Notes under the pieces: model-generated | Seen by the model: the letters and a program-made list of their open reading frames with translations, nothing else | Databases searched by the model: none | Told to the model about the DNA's origin: nothing | Made by a program: the position numbers and the translations under genes | Assembly: GCF_003268675.1 (NCBI RefSeq) | Contig: NZ_CP029378.1 | Span: forward strand, 3,410,001 to 3,474,000 | DNA: 64,000 nucleotides | Direction: 5' to 3' | Source of the DNA: Streptomyces bacillaris | Lineage (GTDB): Bacteria; Actinomycetota; Actinomycetes; Streptomycetales; Streptomycetaceae | Shown: piece after piece, positions 50,467 through 59,589 of the stretch | Numbering within the stretch: position 1 is the first letter of the stretch | How the letters are laid out: each line of letters begins with the position of its first letter

Positions 50467-51374
50467 CCGCGCTCGCCGCACCGCCGACGGCCCCCGAGAA
50501 GGACGGCCCGCCGCAGCCCCCGCCCGGCAAGCGCCTCCGCAAGGGGGGCGCGGGCCGGACGATGAAGGGCGGCTGGCTCTCGTACCTCATCCTCGGCTTC
50601 GCCCTCCTCCTCTCGGCGTTCCCCTTCTACTGGACGATCGTGACGGCCAGCCGGTCCAACGCGGACATGGCGAAGGTGCCGCCGAGCCTGCTGCCGGGCC
50701 CGAACCTGATCAAGAACTTCGAGCAGGTCCTCGAAGAGGCGGACATCGGCAAGGCGCTGCTGAACTCGCTGATCGTGTCGTCGTCGATCACGATCGGCAC
50801 GGTGCTCTGCTGCACGCTGGCCGGCTTCGCCTTCGCCAAGCTGAAGTTCAAGGGCCGGAACGCGCTGCTGACGCTGACGATCGGGACGATGATGATCCCG
50901 CCGCAGCTCGGGGTGATCCCGCTCTTCATGCTGATCGCCGAACTCCAGTGGGTGAACCAGCTCCAGGCGGTGATCCTGCCAGGTCTGGTCTCGGCCTTCG
51001 GGGTCTTCTTCATGCGCCAGTACCTGGTGCAGTCGCTGCCGGACGAACTGATCGAGGCGGCCCGGGTGGACGGGGCCTCGACGGCCCGCATCTTCTGGTC
51101 GATCGTGATCCCGATCGCGCGGCCGGGGATGGCGGTGCTGGGGATGCTCACGTTCATGACGGCCTGGAACGACTTCTTCTGGCCGATCATCGCGCTCTCC
51201 TCGCAGGAGCCGACCGTGCAGGTGGCGCTGCGGCAGCTGGGCGGCGGCTATGTCAACGACCAGTCGGTGATCATGGCGGGCACGCTGCTGGGCACGCTGC
51301 CGGTGCTGCTGGTGTTCGGCCTGCTGGGCCGGCAGATCGTCGGCGGGATCATGCAGGGCGCGGTGAAGGGCTGA
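50463..51374 (+). CDS. CUT1 sugar ABC permease (MalG/CebG-like)
   Basis: Second membrane subunit. 303 aa, six helices. Marks: [74 protein letters not shown] and the EAA-loop [31 protein letters not shown], with the conserved IPIARP turn. Start ATG overlaps the previous stop. The GH1 beta-glucosidase gene follows after 82 bp. The arrangement binding protein-permease-permease-GH1 repeats the cellobiose ceb locus. Confidence 0.93.
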   Translation: MTALAAPPTAPEKDGPPQPPPGKRLRKGGAGRTMKGGWLSYLILGFALLLSAFPFYWTIVTASRSNADMAKVPPSLLPGPNLIKNFEQVLEEADIGKALLNSLIVSSSITIGTVLCCTLAGFAFAKLKFKGRNALLTLTIGTMMIPPQLGVIPLFMLIAELQWVNQLQAVILPGLVSAFGVFFMRQYLVQSLPDELIEAARVDGASTARIFWSIVIPIARPGMAVLGMLTFMTAWNDFFWPIIALSSQEPTVQVALRQLGGGYVNDQSVIMAGTLLGTLPVLLVFGLLGRQIVGGIMQGAVKG

Positions 51375-51456
51375 GGCGCCCCGTACCGGCTCTCTCTCCT
51401 TCTCTCCCCCTCTCCCTCCCCTTACTTCCTCCCCTCACATCTGGAGAGTCCATCTC

Positions 51457-52923
51457 ATGACAGCTGTCGACGCACGCCCGGAATCCACGGCGGGTGCCCG
51501 CGCGGAATCCGCCACGGACGCCTCCGCGGCCCCGCGCCCGGAGGCCGGTACGGTGCTCCGCTTCCCGGCCGGATTCCGGTGGGGCACGGCCACGGCCGCG
51601 TACCAGATCGAGGGCGGGGCCACGGAGGGCGGCCGTACGCCGTCCATCTGGGACACGTTCAGCCGTACCCCCGGCAAGGTCCGCAACGGCGACACCGGGG
51701 ACATCGCCGCCGACCATCTGCACCGGATGCCGGAGGACGTCCGGCTGATGAAGGAACTGGGCGTCACGGACTACCGGTTCTCCGTCTCCTGGCCCCGGGT
51801 CCAGCCGACCGGCCGGGGCCCGGCGGTCGAGCGCGGCCTCGACTTCTACCGCCGCCTGGTGGACGAGCTGCTGGGCGCGGGCATCAGACCGGTCGCGACG
51901 CTCTACCACTGGGACCTGCCGCAGGAGCTGGAGGACGCGGGCGGCTGGCCGGAGCGGGACACGGCGCACCGGTTCGCGGAGTACGCGGGCCTGGTGGCGG
52001 GGGCGCTGGGCGACCGGGTCTCGACGTGGACGACGCTCAACGAGCCCTGGTGCGGGGCGTTTCTCGGGTACGGGAACGGGGTCCACGCCCCCGGCCGGAC
52101 CAGCGACCTGGCCGCTCTGCGCGCGGCGCACCACTTCAACCTGGCGCACGGCGGGGCGACCCGGGTCCTGCGCGACCTCCTCCCGTCCACGGCGGAGATC
52201 TCCCTCACCCTGAACCTCCACGCCCTGCGCCCCCTGACGGACACCGACGCCGACCGGGACGCGGTGCGGAGGATCGACGCCGTGGCGAACCGGATCTTCC
52301 TGGACCCGGTCTTCCACGGGCGGCTGCCGGAGGACCTGGTGGCGGACACGGCGGGGGTGACGGACTGGTCGTTCGTGAAGGCGGGCGACCTGGAGGTCAC
52401 GTCGACCCCGATCGACTCGCTGGGCATCAACTACTACTCCCCGAGCGTGGTTTCGGCGGGCAGCTCCGAGTCGCCCTCCCCCTGGGCGGGGGCCGAGGAG
52501 CACGTGGCGTTCACCCCGGCGGAGGGCCCGCGCACGGCGATGGACTGGCCGGTGGACGCGGACGGCCTGTACGAACTGCTGACCCGCCTCCGCGACGAAC
52601 TCCCGGGCCTGCCGCTGCTGGTGACCGAGAACGGGGCGGCGTACGACGACTACGCGGACCCGGAGGGCCAGGTCCACGACCCGGAGCGGGTGGCGTACCT
52701 GGACGCGCACCTGGGGGCCGTGCACCGGGCGATCGAGGACGGGGCCGACGTACGCGGGTACTTCCTCTGGTCGCTGCTGGACAACTTCGAGTGGGCGTAC
52801 GGCTACAGCAAGCGGTTCGGCATCGTGCACGTGGACTTCGCGTCACAGCGCCGGACGCCGAAGGACAGCGCACGGTGGTACGCGGAGGTCATCGCGCGGG
52901 GCGGGGTGGCGGTGGGGGGCTGA
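51457..52923 (+). CDS. GH1 beta-glucosidase
   Basis: Intracellular retaining glycosidase that would cut imported beta-linked gluco-oligosaccharides to glucose. 488 aa. GH1 marks: [18 protein letters not shown] near residue 37, [23 protein letters not shown], acid/base Glu196 in TTLNEPW, INYYSPS, nucleophile Glu391 in LLVTENGAA, and [27 protein letters not shown] near the C-terminus. No signal peptide: the first ~30 residues are a polar Ala/Glu/Arg leader. Last gene of the importer operon. A strong hairpin follows the stop. Confidence 0.94.
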   Translation: MTAVDARPESTAGARAESATDASAAPRPEAGTVLRFPAGFRWGTATAAYQIEGGATEGGRTPSIWDTFSRTPGKVRNGDTGDIAADHLHRMPEDVRLMKELGVTDYRFSVSWPRVQPTGRGPAVERGLDFYRRLVDELLGAGIRPVATLYHWDLPQELEDAGGWPERDTAHRFAEYAGLVAGALGDRVSTWTTLNEPWCGAFLGYGNGVHAPGRTSDLAALRAAHHFNLAHGGATRVLRDLLPSTAEISLTLNLHALRPLTDTDADRDAVRRIDAVANRIFLDPVFHGRLPEDLVADTAGVTDWSFVKAGDLEVTSTPIDSLGINYYSPSVVSAGSSESPSPWAGAEEHVAFTPAEGPRTAMDWPVDADGLYELLTRLRDELPGLPLLVTENGAAYDDYADPEGQVHDPERVAYLDAHLGAVHRAIEDGADVRGYFLWSLLDNFEWAYGYSKRFGIVHVDFASQRRTPKDSARWYAEVIARGGVAVGG

Positions 52924-52944
52924 GGGGCCTGGGGGCGGGAACTG

Positions 52945-52977
52945 GGCGAAGGGGCCCTCGGGTCGGGCCCCTTCGCC
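52945..52977. terminator. Strong bidirectional terminator between GH1 and DUF4157 genes
   Basis: A perfect 13-bp stem: 52945-52957 (GGCGAAGGGGCCC) with 52965-52977, loop of 7 nt, centred between the two convergent stops. The best hairpin in the window; no T-run. Confidence 0.8.
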
Positions 52978-52984
52978 TCGCCGG

Positions 52985-54931
52985 CTACCCGTTACGTGCC
53001 TGCAGAGCGCGAATGGCCGCGACGAGAGAGCGGACCAGGACGTCCCTGCTGGCCTTCGCGGTCGCGACGACGCCGGGGTCCGCTCCCTTGAGCGTTCCCT
53101 TCTTGGCCTCGTTCTCGATGAGCTTGGCCCCGATGGGGGGCGTCGGGAGCGGGTCGGGCAGGCCGGAGAGCTTCTCCATGGTGAGCCCGGCGAAGACGAG
53201 CCGCTCCAGATCCCGGGAGAAGGCGGCGTCCGTGATGCCGTACGCCTTCTCGACCCGCTTCGTCCACTCCTGGGGCCGGGCGTGGGTCTGGGCGAGGGCG
53301 AACAACTGCCGGATGGTGTCGTCGGTGACGGCGGCACCTGTGGCGTGTCCCCCGACGTTCTGGCCGATGCGGCTCATGTCGGTGGAGATCGCGAAGCTCG
53401 GGTCGAATCCTCCGGTGAACCCGCCGCGCTCCCTGGAGAGCGAGTCCATCAGCTGCTGGCCCTCCTCGGCCCCGCTGCCGAAGGAGACGCCGGGTTCCAG
53501 TCCCTCGTACCCCTCGGGCACCTTCACGAAGGTGCTGGGTTCGGGGTAGTAGACCAGGCCGGGTTCCACCTCGGCCATGGCCTTGCGCACGGCGAGGTCC
53601 ACCTGACTGGCGTGCCAGATCAGGATGTCGTTGTCGGCGGTCCGGCTGCCTGCGGGGGAGGTGTAGCCGCCGCTGAACACGTCCAGCTCGCCCGACTCCA
53701 GGCGCCCGCTCGCGGCCGAGAACAGGGGGCCCGCGGCAGTGTCGAACGATGCGGTGTCGGAGTCACTGGTGTGCAGATAGACGTGCATCCGGCCGGCTTC
53801 CCGCAGGCTGTTGATCATGTCGGCCGTCTCGGGGGCGCGCATGATCCGGTCCCTGATCTCACCGTAGGGAATGGTCCGCTGGCTGGCCTCCTGGGCGTCG
53901 ACGGCGTGGTTGGCCCAGGTGAAACCGATCACCGCGACCCGGAACCGGTTGGCGCCCCAGGCACCGAGTAAGGCGCCGACCTTCTGGTTCAGCAGGGTCT
54001 GCGCGGCGGCCGCGTCCTGCTGGTTCCGGACCCGGATGTTGACGCCGATGACCAGGGCGAAGCGATCGGGCGGCGCCGTCCCTCCCTCGAAGCCGGTCTC
54101 GTACTTCTCGGCGATCTCCATGAGGTTCAGGTCCGGGCTGAGCACGGCGGGGACGATGGCGACGGTCCCCACGCCCTCGGGCTCGGCACCGGCGACGGCC
54201 TGCCCGAAGGTGCCGACGACCCCGCCCCCGTCGAGCGGGGCGAGTTCTGCGGCCCGCTGCACGGCGGGAGCCCCGACGGCCGCCACGGGGCGCGGCCCCT
54301 TGGCCCGCTGAACGGCCGCCGCAGTGTCGGGCACCGCCGCCCGCATCACCCGGGTCGCGTTGGCCTCGGCCTCGCGCTCGAACCGGTCGGAGGGGTCGGA
54401 GACCTTGAGCCCGGCCCCGTTGACGGTCCCGGCGACGGGCCCCGAACGCTGCTGGATGACGTGGGTCAGCTCATGGGCCAGAGTGTGCTGGTCCGCCCCG
54501 CCGTCACCGATGACGACATGGCTGCCGCTGGTGTACGCCCGGGCGCCGACCTCGGCCGCGGAGGCCCTGGCCGCGCTGTCGTTGTGGATCCGCACATCGG
54601 AGAAGTCGGCACCGAGCCGGGCCTCCATGTCGGCCCTGGTGGTGTCGTCGAGGGGCCGCCCCGGGGTACGCAGCACGTCATGCACGGCGGACCGCTGCAC
54701 AACCCCGTGCCCGCACCCCGCACCATGCCGATGCGCCCCTTCCGCCCCGTCGGCGTACTCCGCCTGCCCCGCCTGCCGCAACATCTGCACGACGGCCGCG
54801 TTCCCGACGCTGGCCTGCAACCCCATGAGCCCGTACGGCGCCGACACCCCGCCCTCCACCGCGGGGGCGCGGGAGGCGGCCGTACGGGGGGAGTCGGCCC
54901 GTACGGTTCGGTCATTCTCCTGGGCGTGCAC
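52985..54931 (-). CDS. eCIS-core DUF4157 protein with unknown C-terminal region
   Basis: A 648-aa protein with a DUF4157 domain at residues ~85-165: RTPGRPLDDTTRADMEARLGADFSDVRIHNDSAARASA and the zinc-protease-like HTLAHELTHVIQQ (HELTH 153-157), then DPSDRFEREAEANA with a candidate third ligand. DUF4157 is commonly carried by cargo linked to extracellular contractile injection systems. A Cys/His stretch AHRHGAGCGHGVVQ (66-79) lies before it. The remaining ~400 residues (from VGTVAIVPAVLSPDLN) match nothing I recognise and could be the effector. GTG 54931 follows AGGGAAGG. No sheath, tube or baseplate genes are in the window. Confidence 0.8.
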   Translation of the reverse strand: MHAQENDRTVRADSPRTAASRAPAVEGGVSAPYGLMGLQASVGNAAVVQMLRQAGQAEYADGAEGAHRHGAGCGHGVVQRSAVHDVLRTPGRPLDDTTRADMEARLGADFSDVRIHNDSAARASAAEVGARAYTSGSHVVIGDGGADQHTLAHELTHVIQQRSGPVAGTVNGAGLKVSDPSDRFEREAEANATRVMRAAVPDTAAAVQRAKGPRPVAAVGAPAVQRAAELAPLDGGGVVGTFGQAVAGAEPEGVGTVAIVPAVLSPDLNLMEIAEKYETGFEGGTAPPDRFALVIGVNIRVRNQQDAAAAQTLLNQKVGALLGAWGANRFRVAVIGFTWANHAVDAQEASQRTIPYGEIRDRIMRAPETADMINSLREAGRMHVYLHTSDSDTASFDTAAGPLFSAASGRLESGELDVFSGGYTSPAGSRTADNDILIWHASQVDLAVRKAMAEVEPGLVYYPEPSTFVKVPEGYEGLEPGVSFGSGAEEGQQLMDSLSRERGGFTGGFDPSFAISTDMSRIGQNVGGHATGAAVTDDTIRQLFALAQTHARPQEWTKRVEKAYGITDAAFSRDLERLVFAGLTMEKLSGLPDPLPTPPIGAKLIENEAKKGTLKGADPGVVATAKASRDVLVRSLVAAIRALQARNG

Positions 54932-55075
54932 GGCGGGCCTTCCCTGCGTAGAAGTGGGAATCCTTCCTGCATACGCGGCGATCGACCACGGCACCAGGAA
55001 CCTGAGGGCAGAGAGGGGTGGCCGGAGGGGCAGTGTGGGGTGTGGTGTGCAGGGGCGCGGCGACGGCACACGTAC

Positions 55076-55363
55076 TCAGTCCGCCCGCAGTTCCCGGACG
55101 ATCCGGTCGGCCACCCGCAGAGCCAGCTCCAGCCGTGGGTCCTGCGGGTGGGCGTGCGGGCCGAGGATCTTCGAGCACACGAAGAGCGTCATCAGCTTGC
55201 CGTCGCGGCTCGCGAAGTCGGCGCGCCGCTGGGAGCAAGGTGGCAGGCCGCCGGCAGAGGGCCGAAGCAGAGGTGGGGTGGCGCCCCCGAATCCGGCGGC
55301 AGCGAAGGAAGCGGGGGCGGGCGCGGGCGCACGGTGTGGCCCCCCGCAGGCCCCCGCCGGCAT
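55076..55363 (-). pseudogene. Possible gene remnant
   Basis: The last ~50 codons (ADFASRDGKLMTLFVCSKILGPHAHPQ, then DPRLELALRVADRIVRELRAD) have strong actinobacterial codon bias and look like the C-terminal helices of a longer protein, but the preceding ~45 residues are Pro/Ala/Gly-rich and non-specific. I read it as the 3' end of a lost gene, or a very small gene from an internal ATG (GKLMTLFV). Family not recognised. Confidence 0.35.
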
Positions 55364-55374
55364 CCTCCTCCGCT

Positions 55375-55389
55375 ACTGTGCGCCACAGT
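55375..55389. promoter_or_regulatory. Perfect inverted repeat before the APC permease gene
   Basis: ACTGTG-CGC-CACAGT: 6-bp perfect arms and 3-bp centre, 27 bp before the ATG. Position and symmetry suggest an operator. No adjacent intact regulator. Confidence 0.5.
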
Positions 55390-55415
55390 TCGCGCGGTCG
55401 TACGAGAGGAAGCCG

Positions 55416-56696
55416 ATGATGGACGTGGGTGGCGCCCCGGCCGGCGCACGGGGGATGGAGCGCCGTCTGGGGCTCTCCGACGCCGTCGTCATCGGTCTCG
55501 GGTCCATGGTGGGGGCCGGGATCTTCGCGGCGCTCGGACCCGCGGCCGACGCCGCCGGTTCCGGGCTGTTGCTCGCGCTGGGGCTGGCCTCGGTCGTGGC
55601 CTACTGCAATGCGACCTCCTCGGCCAGACTGGCCGCCCTGTATCCCGAGTCCGGCGGCACCTATGTCTACGGCCGCGAGCGCCTGGGGGAGTTCTGGGGC
55701 TACCTGGCCGGCTGGGCGTTCGTGGTCGGCAAGACCGCCTCCTGCGCGGCCATGGCCCTCACCGTCGGCGCCTACCTCTGGCCCGGCCAGGCCCACGCCG
55801 TGGCCGTGGCCGCGGTCGTGGCGCTGACCGCCGTGAACTACGCCGGGGTACAGAAGTCCGTCCTCCTCACCCGCATCGTGGTCTGTACGGTCCTGGCCGT
55901 GCTCGCGGCCGTCGTGGTCGCCGCGCTCGGCTCCGCCGACGCCGACGCCGCGCGACTCGGCATCGGCCCGGACGTCACCGTGGGCGGGGTGCTCCAGGCA
56001 GCGGGGCTGCTGTTCTTCGCCTTCGCCGGGTATGCCCGTATCGCCACTCTCGGGGAGGAGGTCCGCGATCCGGCGCGGACGATTCCGCGCGCCATCCCCG
56101 TCGCACTCGCCATCACCCTCGCCGTCTACGCCCTGGTCGCCGTCGCCGTCCTGGCGGTCCTGGGCCCGCACGGGCTGGCCGCCGCCACCGCGCCGCTGTC
56201 GGACGCCGCGCGAGCCGCGGGCGCCGACTGGCTGGTGCCGGTCGTCCGCGCCGGCGGTGCCGTCGCGGCGCTCGGGGCGCTGCTCGGGCTGATCCTCGGG
56301 GTCTCCCGTACCACCCTGGCCATGGCCCGGGACCGGCACCTGCCGCACGCCCTCGCCGCCGTCCACCCCCGCTTCGGCGTCCCCCACCGCGCCGAACTGG
56401 CCGTGGGCGCGGTCGTCGTCCTGCTCGCCGCGACCGCCGACGTACGCGAGGTGATCGGCTTCTCGTCCTTCGGTGTCCTGGCCTACTACGCCATCGCCAA
56501 CGCCTCGGCGTGGACCCTCTCCGCCGAGGAGGGCCGGCCGAACCGTCTCGTCCCCCTCACCGGCCTGGCCGGTTGTGCGGCCCTGGCCTTCGCCCTGCCC
56601 CTGGGCACCGTCGTCACAGGAGCCGCCGTCCTCGTCGCCGGAGGCGTCGTCCATGGCCTGCAGAGGGCCATATCGCCGAGGCGTACGGGGAGCTGA
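55416..56696 (+). CDS. APC-superfamily amino acid permease
   Basis: A 426-aa transporter with about twelve helices. Family marks: GLSDAVVIGLGSMVGAGIFAALGP (helix 1 with the glycine-rich substrate segment), YPESGGTYVYGRERLGEFWGYLAGWAF, ALLFFAFAGYARIATLGEEVRDPARTIPRAI and VSRTTLAMARDRHLP. This matches the basic amino acid/polyamine (APA) branch. Substrate cannot be assigned. ATG 55416 or the adjacent ATG 55419 starts the protein, with GAGAGGA upstream. It converges on the PIG-V-like gene. Confidence 0.85.
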   Translation: MMDVGGAPAGARGMERRLGLSDAVVIGLGSMVGAGIFAALGPAADAAGSGLLLALGLASVVAYCNATSSARLAALYPESGGTYVYGRERLGEFWGYLAGWAFVVGKTASCAAMALTVGAYLWPGQAHAVAVAAVVALTAVNYAGVQKSVLLTRIVVCTVLAVLAAVVVAALGSADADAARLGIGPDVTVGGVLQAAGLLFFAFAGYARIATLGEEVRDPARTIPRAIPVALAITLAVYALVAVAVLAVLGPHGLAAATAPLSDAARAAGADWLVPVVRAGGAVAALGALLGLILGVSRTTLAMARDRHLPHALAAVHPRFGVPHRAELAVGAVVVLLAATADVREVIGFSSFGVLAYYAIANASAWTLSAEEGRPNRLVPLTGLAGCAALAFALPLGTVVTGAAVLVAGGVVHGLQRAISPRRTGS

Positions 56697-56807
56697 CCGG
56701 TCACCCTCGCGCTCCCGCGCCTCCTACCGCCTGCAGGAGACGCCAGACGCACCGGACGGACCCGGTTGGTACTGTTCCTGGCCTGGAGTTGGTTCGGTCA
56801 GGGCCCC

Positions 56808-58124
56808 TCACCCCGCCCACCGCCCCGTGAAGAACGCCAGGGCCACCAGCGCGGACAGCGGGGCCGAGACGCACAGGTACGCCGTACGGAACCAGTAGCG
56901 GCGCAGGCTCGCCGCCGCCAGGCCGATCCAGAGCGGCCACCACAGCAGCGTGGCACGGGGTACGGACGTGTACCAGTACGACGTTCCCAGCGCCCACAGG
57001 CTCAGCGCCACGTACACCGCCTCCGGCCGGCGGCGATGACGCAGGAGCACGGCGACCAGGGCCACTCCCACCAGCATCGCCGCCAACTCGGCCTGGAACA
57101 TGGCCGCGTAGCCCGTCGCGTGCACCCCGTCGAAGGCTGCGTTCCAGGTGTTCGCCCACGCCTCCCACGGGGTGTGGAACTCCCGGTACCAGCCGCGCTC
57201 CTGCGCGTGCTTCCACGCCATCCAGTCGCCCGTGTGCGCATGCAGGTACCAGCTGTACGCCAGTGGCGGCAGCCCGGGCAGCGCCAGCCAGGCCACCCCA
57301 CGCCAGGCCGTCCGCCGCCCCTTCCCATCCCCCTTCCCATCCCCCTTCCCCTTCCCCTTCCCCGAACCCGCCTGGAGCGCTGTGAGCACGAACAGCACCG
57401 CTATCGCCGCCGCCAGGAACAGACCGCTGACCCGCACCGTCGTCGCCAGAGCCGTCAACGCGCAGGCCCACGACCACTGGTGGCGCCGGGCCGCCAGCCA
57501 GGCCGGGAGCGCGAAGGCCAGGAACAGCGCCTCCGTGTAGCCGACCGCGAGGAAGACCGCGCACGGGGAGAGCAGGAAGAACAGGACCGTACGGTGACCG
57601 GCGGCGTCCTCGGGGACGTACGAGCGGGCCGTCCGGGAGAGCGCCAGCACGGCCACCGCCCCCGCGACCAGCGAGATCAGCAGGCCCGCCGCCGTCCAGT
57701 CCGGGACGACGACATGGACCACCCGAAGGAGTAGTGGGTAGCCCGGGAAGAATGCCTCCCGGTTGTCCCAGTCGCCCAGCCACGGGCCCGCGCCCGCCGG
57801 GAAGTAGCCGTCGCGCGCTATGTGGAGGTAGTGGTTCGCGTCCCACTGCTGGAACGGGGCGAGCAGCGGCGCCGCCTCCCGTACGTCCGAGCCCCGGGGA
57901 AACAGCCACCGGGCACCGTGGGCCATGATCCACAGGGACAGACGCGTCAGCAGGTAGAGCTGGAGCACCCTGCGGTCGGCCGGGGTGAGCCAGGACGCCC
58001 ACCGGTGTCGGCGGGGCGCGTCGGATGCGTACGGTACGGGCCCGACCGGCCGGTTCTCCCGGGGCGCGGAGGTGGCGCCCGACCGGGGCTCGGCCGGGCG
58101 CAGCCCGGGGGACGACATGGACAC
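56808..58124 (-). CDS. PIG-V-like mannosyltransferase-family membrane protein
   Basis: A 438-aa, ~9-helix protein with the GPI mannosyltransferase (PIG-V)-like arrangement: a luminal/extracellular loop after helix 1 carrying QQWDANHYLHIARDGYF and AFFPGYPLLLRVV (catalytic-loop acidic residue), then repeated helices. Probably transfers a sugar from a lipid donor to a cell-envelope acceptor; substrate unknown. A loop insert of Lys/Gly/Asp repeats (KGKGKGDGKGDGKG, ~270-285) comes from a DNA repeat at 57319-57364. The N-terminal ~45 residues are polar. Starts ATG 58124 or 58118. Confidence 0.8.
   Translation of the reverse strand: MSMSSPGLRPAEPRSGATSAPRENRPVGPVPYASDAPRRHRWASWLTPADRRVLQLYLLTRLSLWIMAHGARWLFPRGSDVREAAPLLAPFQQWDANHYLHIARDGYFPAGAGPWLGDWDNREAFFPGYPLLLRVVHVVVPDWTAAGLLISLVAGAVAVLALSRTARSYVPEDAAGHRTVLFFLLSPCAVFLAVGYTEALFLAFALPAWLAARRHQWSWACALTALATTVRVSGLFLAAAIAVLFVLTALQAGSGKGKGKGDGKGDGKGRRTAWRGVAWLALPGLPPLAYSWYLHAHTGDWMAWKHAQERGWYREFHTPWEAWANTWNAAFDGVHATGYAAMFQAELAAMLVGVALVAVLLRHRRRPEAVYVALSLWALGTSYWYTSVPRATLLWWPLWIGLAAASLRRYWFRTAYLCVSAPLSALVALAFFTGRWAG
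57319..57364. repeat. In-frame TTCCC-type tandem repeat in the PIG-V-like gene
   Basis: Imperfect repeats of CCCTTCCCATCC then CCTTCC units. They encode the Lys/Gly/Asp loop of the mannosyltransferase-like protein. Copy change in 6-bp steps would keep the frame. Confidence 0.7.
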
Positions 58125-58271
58125 TCGGGCACCTTTCGGACGCGCCCAGGGCGCGCGGGATCGCCCGGATCGCCCGGTGGAGCCGCCGGGGCACGGGGAG
58201 GGGTAGGGAGGGAGGTAGGGAGAGTGCGTACGTGGGCGGGTCGCCTGCCGTCCCGGCGCCGCCCTCCGCGA

Positions 58272-58790
58272 TCACGGCATCGACGTCGCCCCGAGCGTCG
58301 AGCTGGGCGTCCCCGTAGGCGTCGACGTCGCCGAGGACGAAGCCGTCGGTGCCTCCGTCGTCGGCACGCCCCCCGGCACGGACGAACCAGGCGTGTACGA
58401 GCCAGGGGGGTACGACGCCGGGTCCGAGCCCGGCGTTCCCGGCATCGTCGTGCTCGGCGTCGGCGGCTCCGTCAGGGTTCCGGCGGGCGGCGGGGGCGAG
58501 GGGGACGGGTAGCTGGGGGACGGGCTCGTCGCCGGAGGGGCCGGGGTCGGGGTGACCGGGTGGAGGCCGATCGCCGCCGCACCGCCACCGCCGACGACCA
58601 GGCAGACCCCCACCGCGAGCGCCGCCATCCGGCGCCGCTGCGCGCGCATGCCGCGTTCGGTGATGCGGGCCGCCGGGTCGGCGGCCGCGTGGCCCTGGCC
58701 GAACTCCCCGGCCTGCTGGAACAGGGTCCTCAACGGATCCTGCGCGCCCCGGGGCTCCTCCGGGCCCGACGGGTCCCGTGGTTCAGACAT
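58272..58790 (-). CDS. Membrane-anchored protein paired with an ECF sigma factor
   Basis: A 172-aa protein: N-terminal cytoplasmic stretch of ~60 residues (EPRGAQDPLRTLFQQAGEFGQGHAAADPAARITERGMRAQRRR), one membrane helix (MAALAVGVCLVVGGGGAAA) and a Pro/Ser/Thr-rich outer tail. Its start overlaps the end of the sigma gene by 8 nt, so it may be an anti-sigma factor or sigma-linked membrane protein, but I see no clear zinc anti-sigma motif (HxxxCxxC). GAGG lies upstream of ATG 58790. Confidence 0.7.
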   Translation of the reverse strand: MSEPRDPSGPEEPRGAQDPLRTLFQQAGEFGQGHAAADPAARITERGMRAQRRRMAALAVGVCLVVGGGGAAAIGLHPVTPTPAPPATSPSPSYPSPSPPPPAGTLTEPPTPSTTMPGTPGSDPASYPPGSYTPGSSVPGGVPTTEAPTASSSATSTPTGTPSSTLGATSMP

Positions 58791-59310
58791 CAGGAGCCTC
58801 CTCCATGCGGGGGTCCCGCAGCCGGTGGGCGAGCGCCGCACGGCCGCGGACCAGATGCGTCTTGATCGTGCTGGTGGAAAGCCCGGTCTCCCCGGCGATC
58901 TGCTCGACCGTGAGGTCGCACAGGTAGTGCAGGGTCAGCGTCCGCCGCTGCTGGGCGGGCAGCTCGCGGAGCGCCTCGACGAGCACCACGTGGTCCGGGT
59001 CCGGCGGCGCCACGTGCTCCGGCGCGCCGCTCCCCCGGCCCCAGGCGTCCGCCGAACGCCGCCGGAAGCGCCACCGGCTCACCGCCAGGCGCCACGCGAC
59101 CGTACGGATCCACGCCTCGGGCTGCCCGTCCCGCTCCAGTCGGCCGCGCCGGACCCACGCCTTGACGAAGGCCTCCTGCACGACGTCCTGCGCCTCCTGG
59201 AGGTCCCCCGTCATCACGTACAACTGGCCTGTGAGACGCGTGACCGCCCGGGCGTAGAACTCTTCGAACTCCTCGACGGTCAAAAGTTGCTCCCGGATCT
59301 TTCGCTTCAC
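58783..59310 (-). CDS. SigE-family ECF RNA polymerase sigma factor
   Basis: A 175-aa sigma-70 protein of the actinobacterial SigE-like subfamily (50-60% of which are SigE/SigM-type paralogues). Region 2: EEFEEFYARAVTRLTGQLYVMTGDLQEAQDVVQEAFVKAWVRRGRLERDGQPEAWIRTVAWRLAVSRWR. Region 4: LVEALRELPAQQRRTLTLHYLCDLTVEQIAGETGLSTSTIKTHLVRGRAALA. GTG 59310. It overlaps the membrane-protein gene downstream. Target promoters are unknown. Confidence 0.9.
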   Translation of the reverse strand: MKRKIREQLLTVEEFEEFYARAVTRLTGQLYVMTGDLQEAQDVVQEAFVKAWVRRGRLERDGQPEAWIRTVAWRLAVSRWRFRRRSADAWGRGSGAPEHVAPPDPDHVVLVEALRELPAQQRRTLTLHYLCDLTVEQIAGETGLSTSTIKTHLVRGRAALAHRLRDPRMEEAPDV

Positions 59311-59459
59311 CGGGTATACGCCTGCCGCCGGGCATCCGGTCTACAGGGACTGCGGGGTTTCACGGGTGACGGTCGCCACAGGACACTCATGGCCCATCCC
59401 GGCCCGGAGCCACACCCACGAGGTCACCTCTGGGGTGGGTCGGTTGCCTGCAGAGCCAG

Positions 59460-59563
59460 CTTGCCCAGGCCAAAGAAGTCGGAGGAGAGGGAAGACTTTC
59501 CTAATGGACCAGCTTGCCTAGTTCAGGAAAGTTGGCTTTACAGGCAAGTTATCCCGCCTTGCC
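59460..59563. promoter_or_regulatory. Repeat-rich putative operator of the AbiE-like pair
   Basis: CTTGCC occurs at 59460-59465, 59513-59518 and 59558-59563, and inverted (GGCAAG) at 59543-59548. ACTTTCCT (59495-59502) pairs with AGGAAAGT (59525-59532). These interleaved repeats lie 30-130 bp before the first gene, as expected of autoregulatory sites of a winged-helix antitoxin. Confidence 0.5.
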
Positions 59564-59589
59564 ACATGCCGCCATGCGACCATAAGGGC

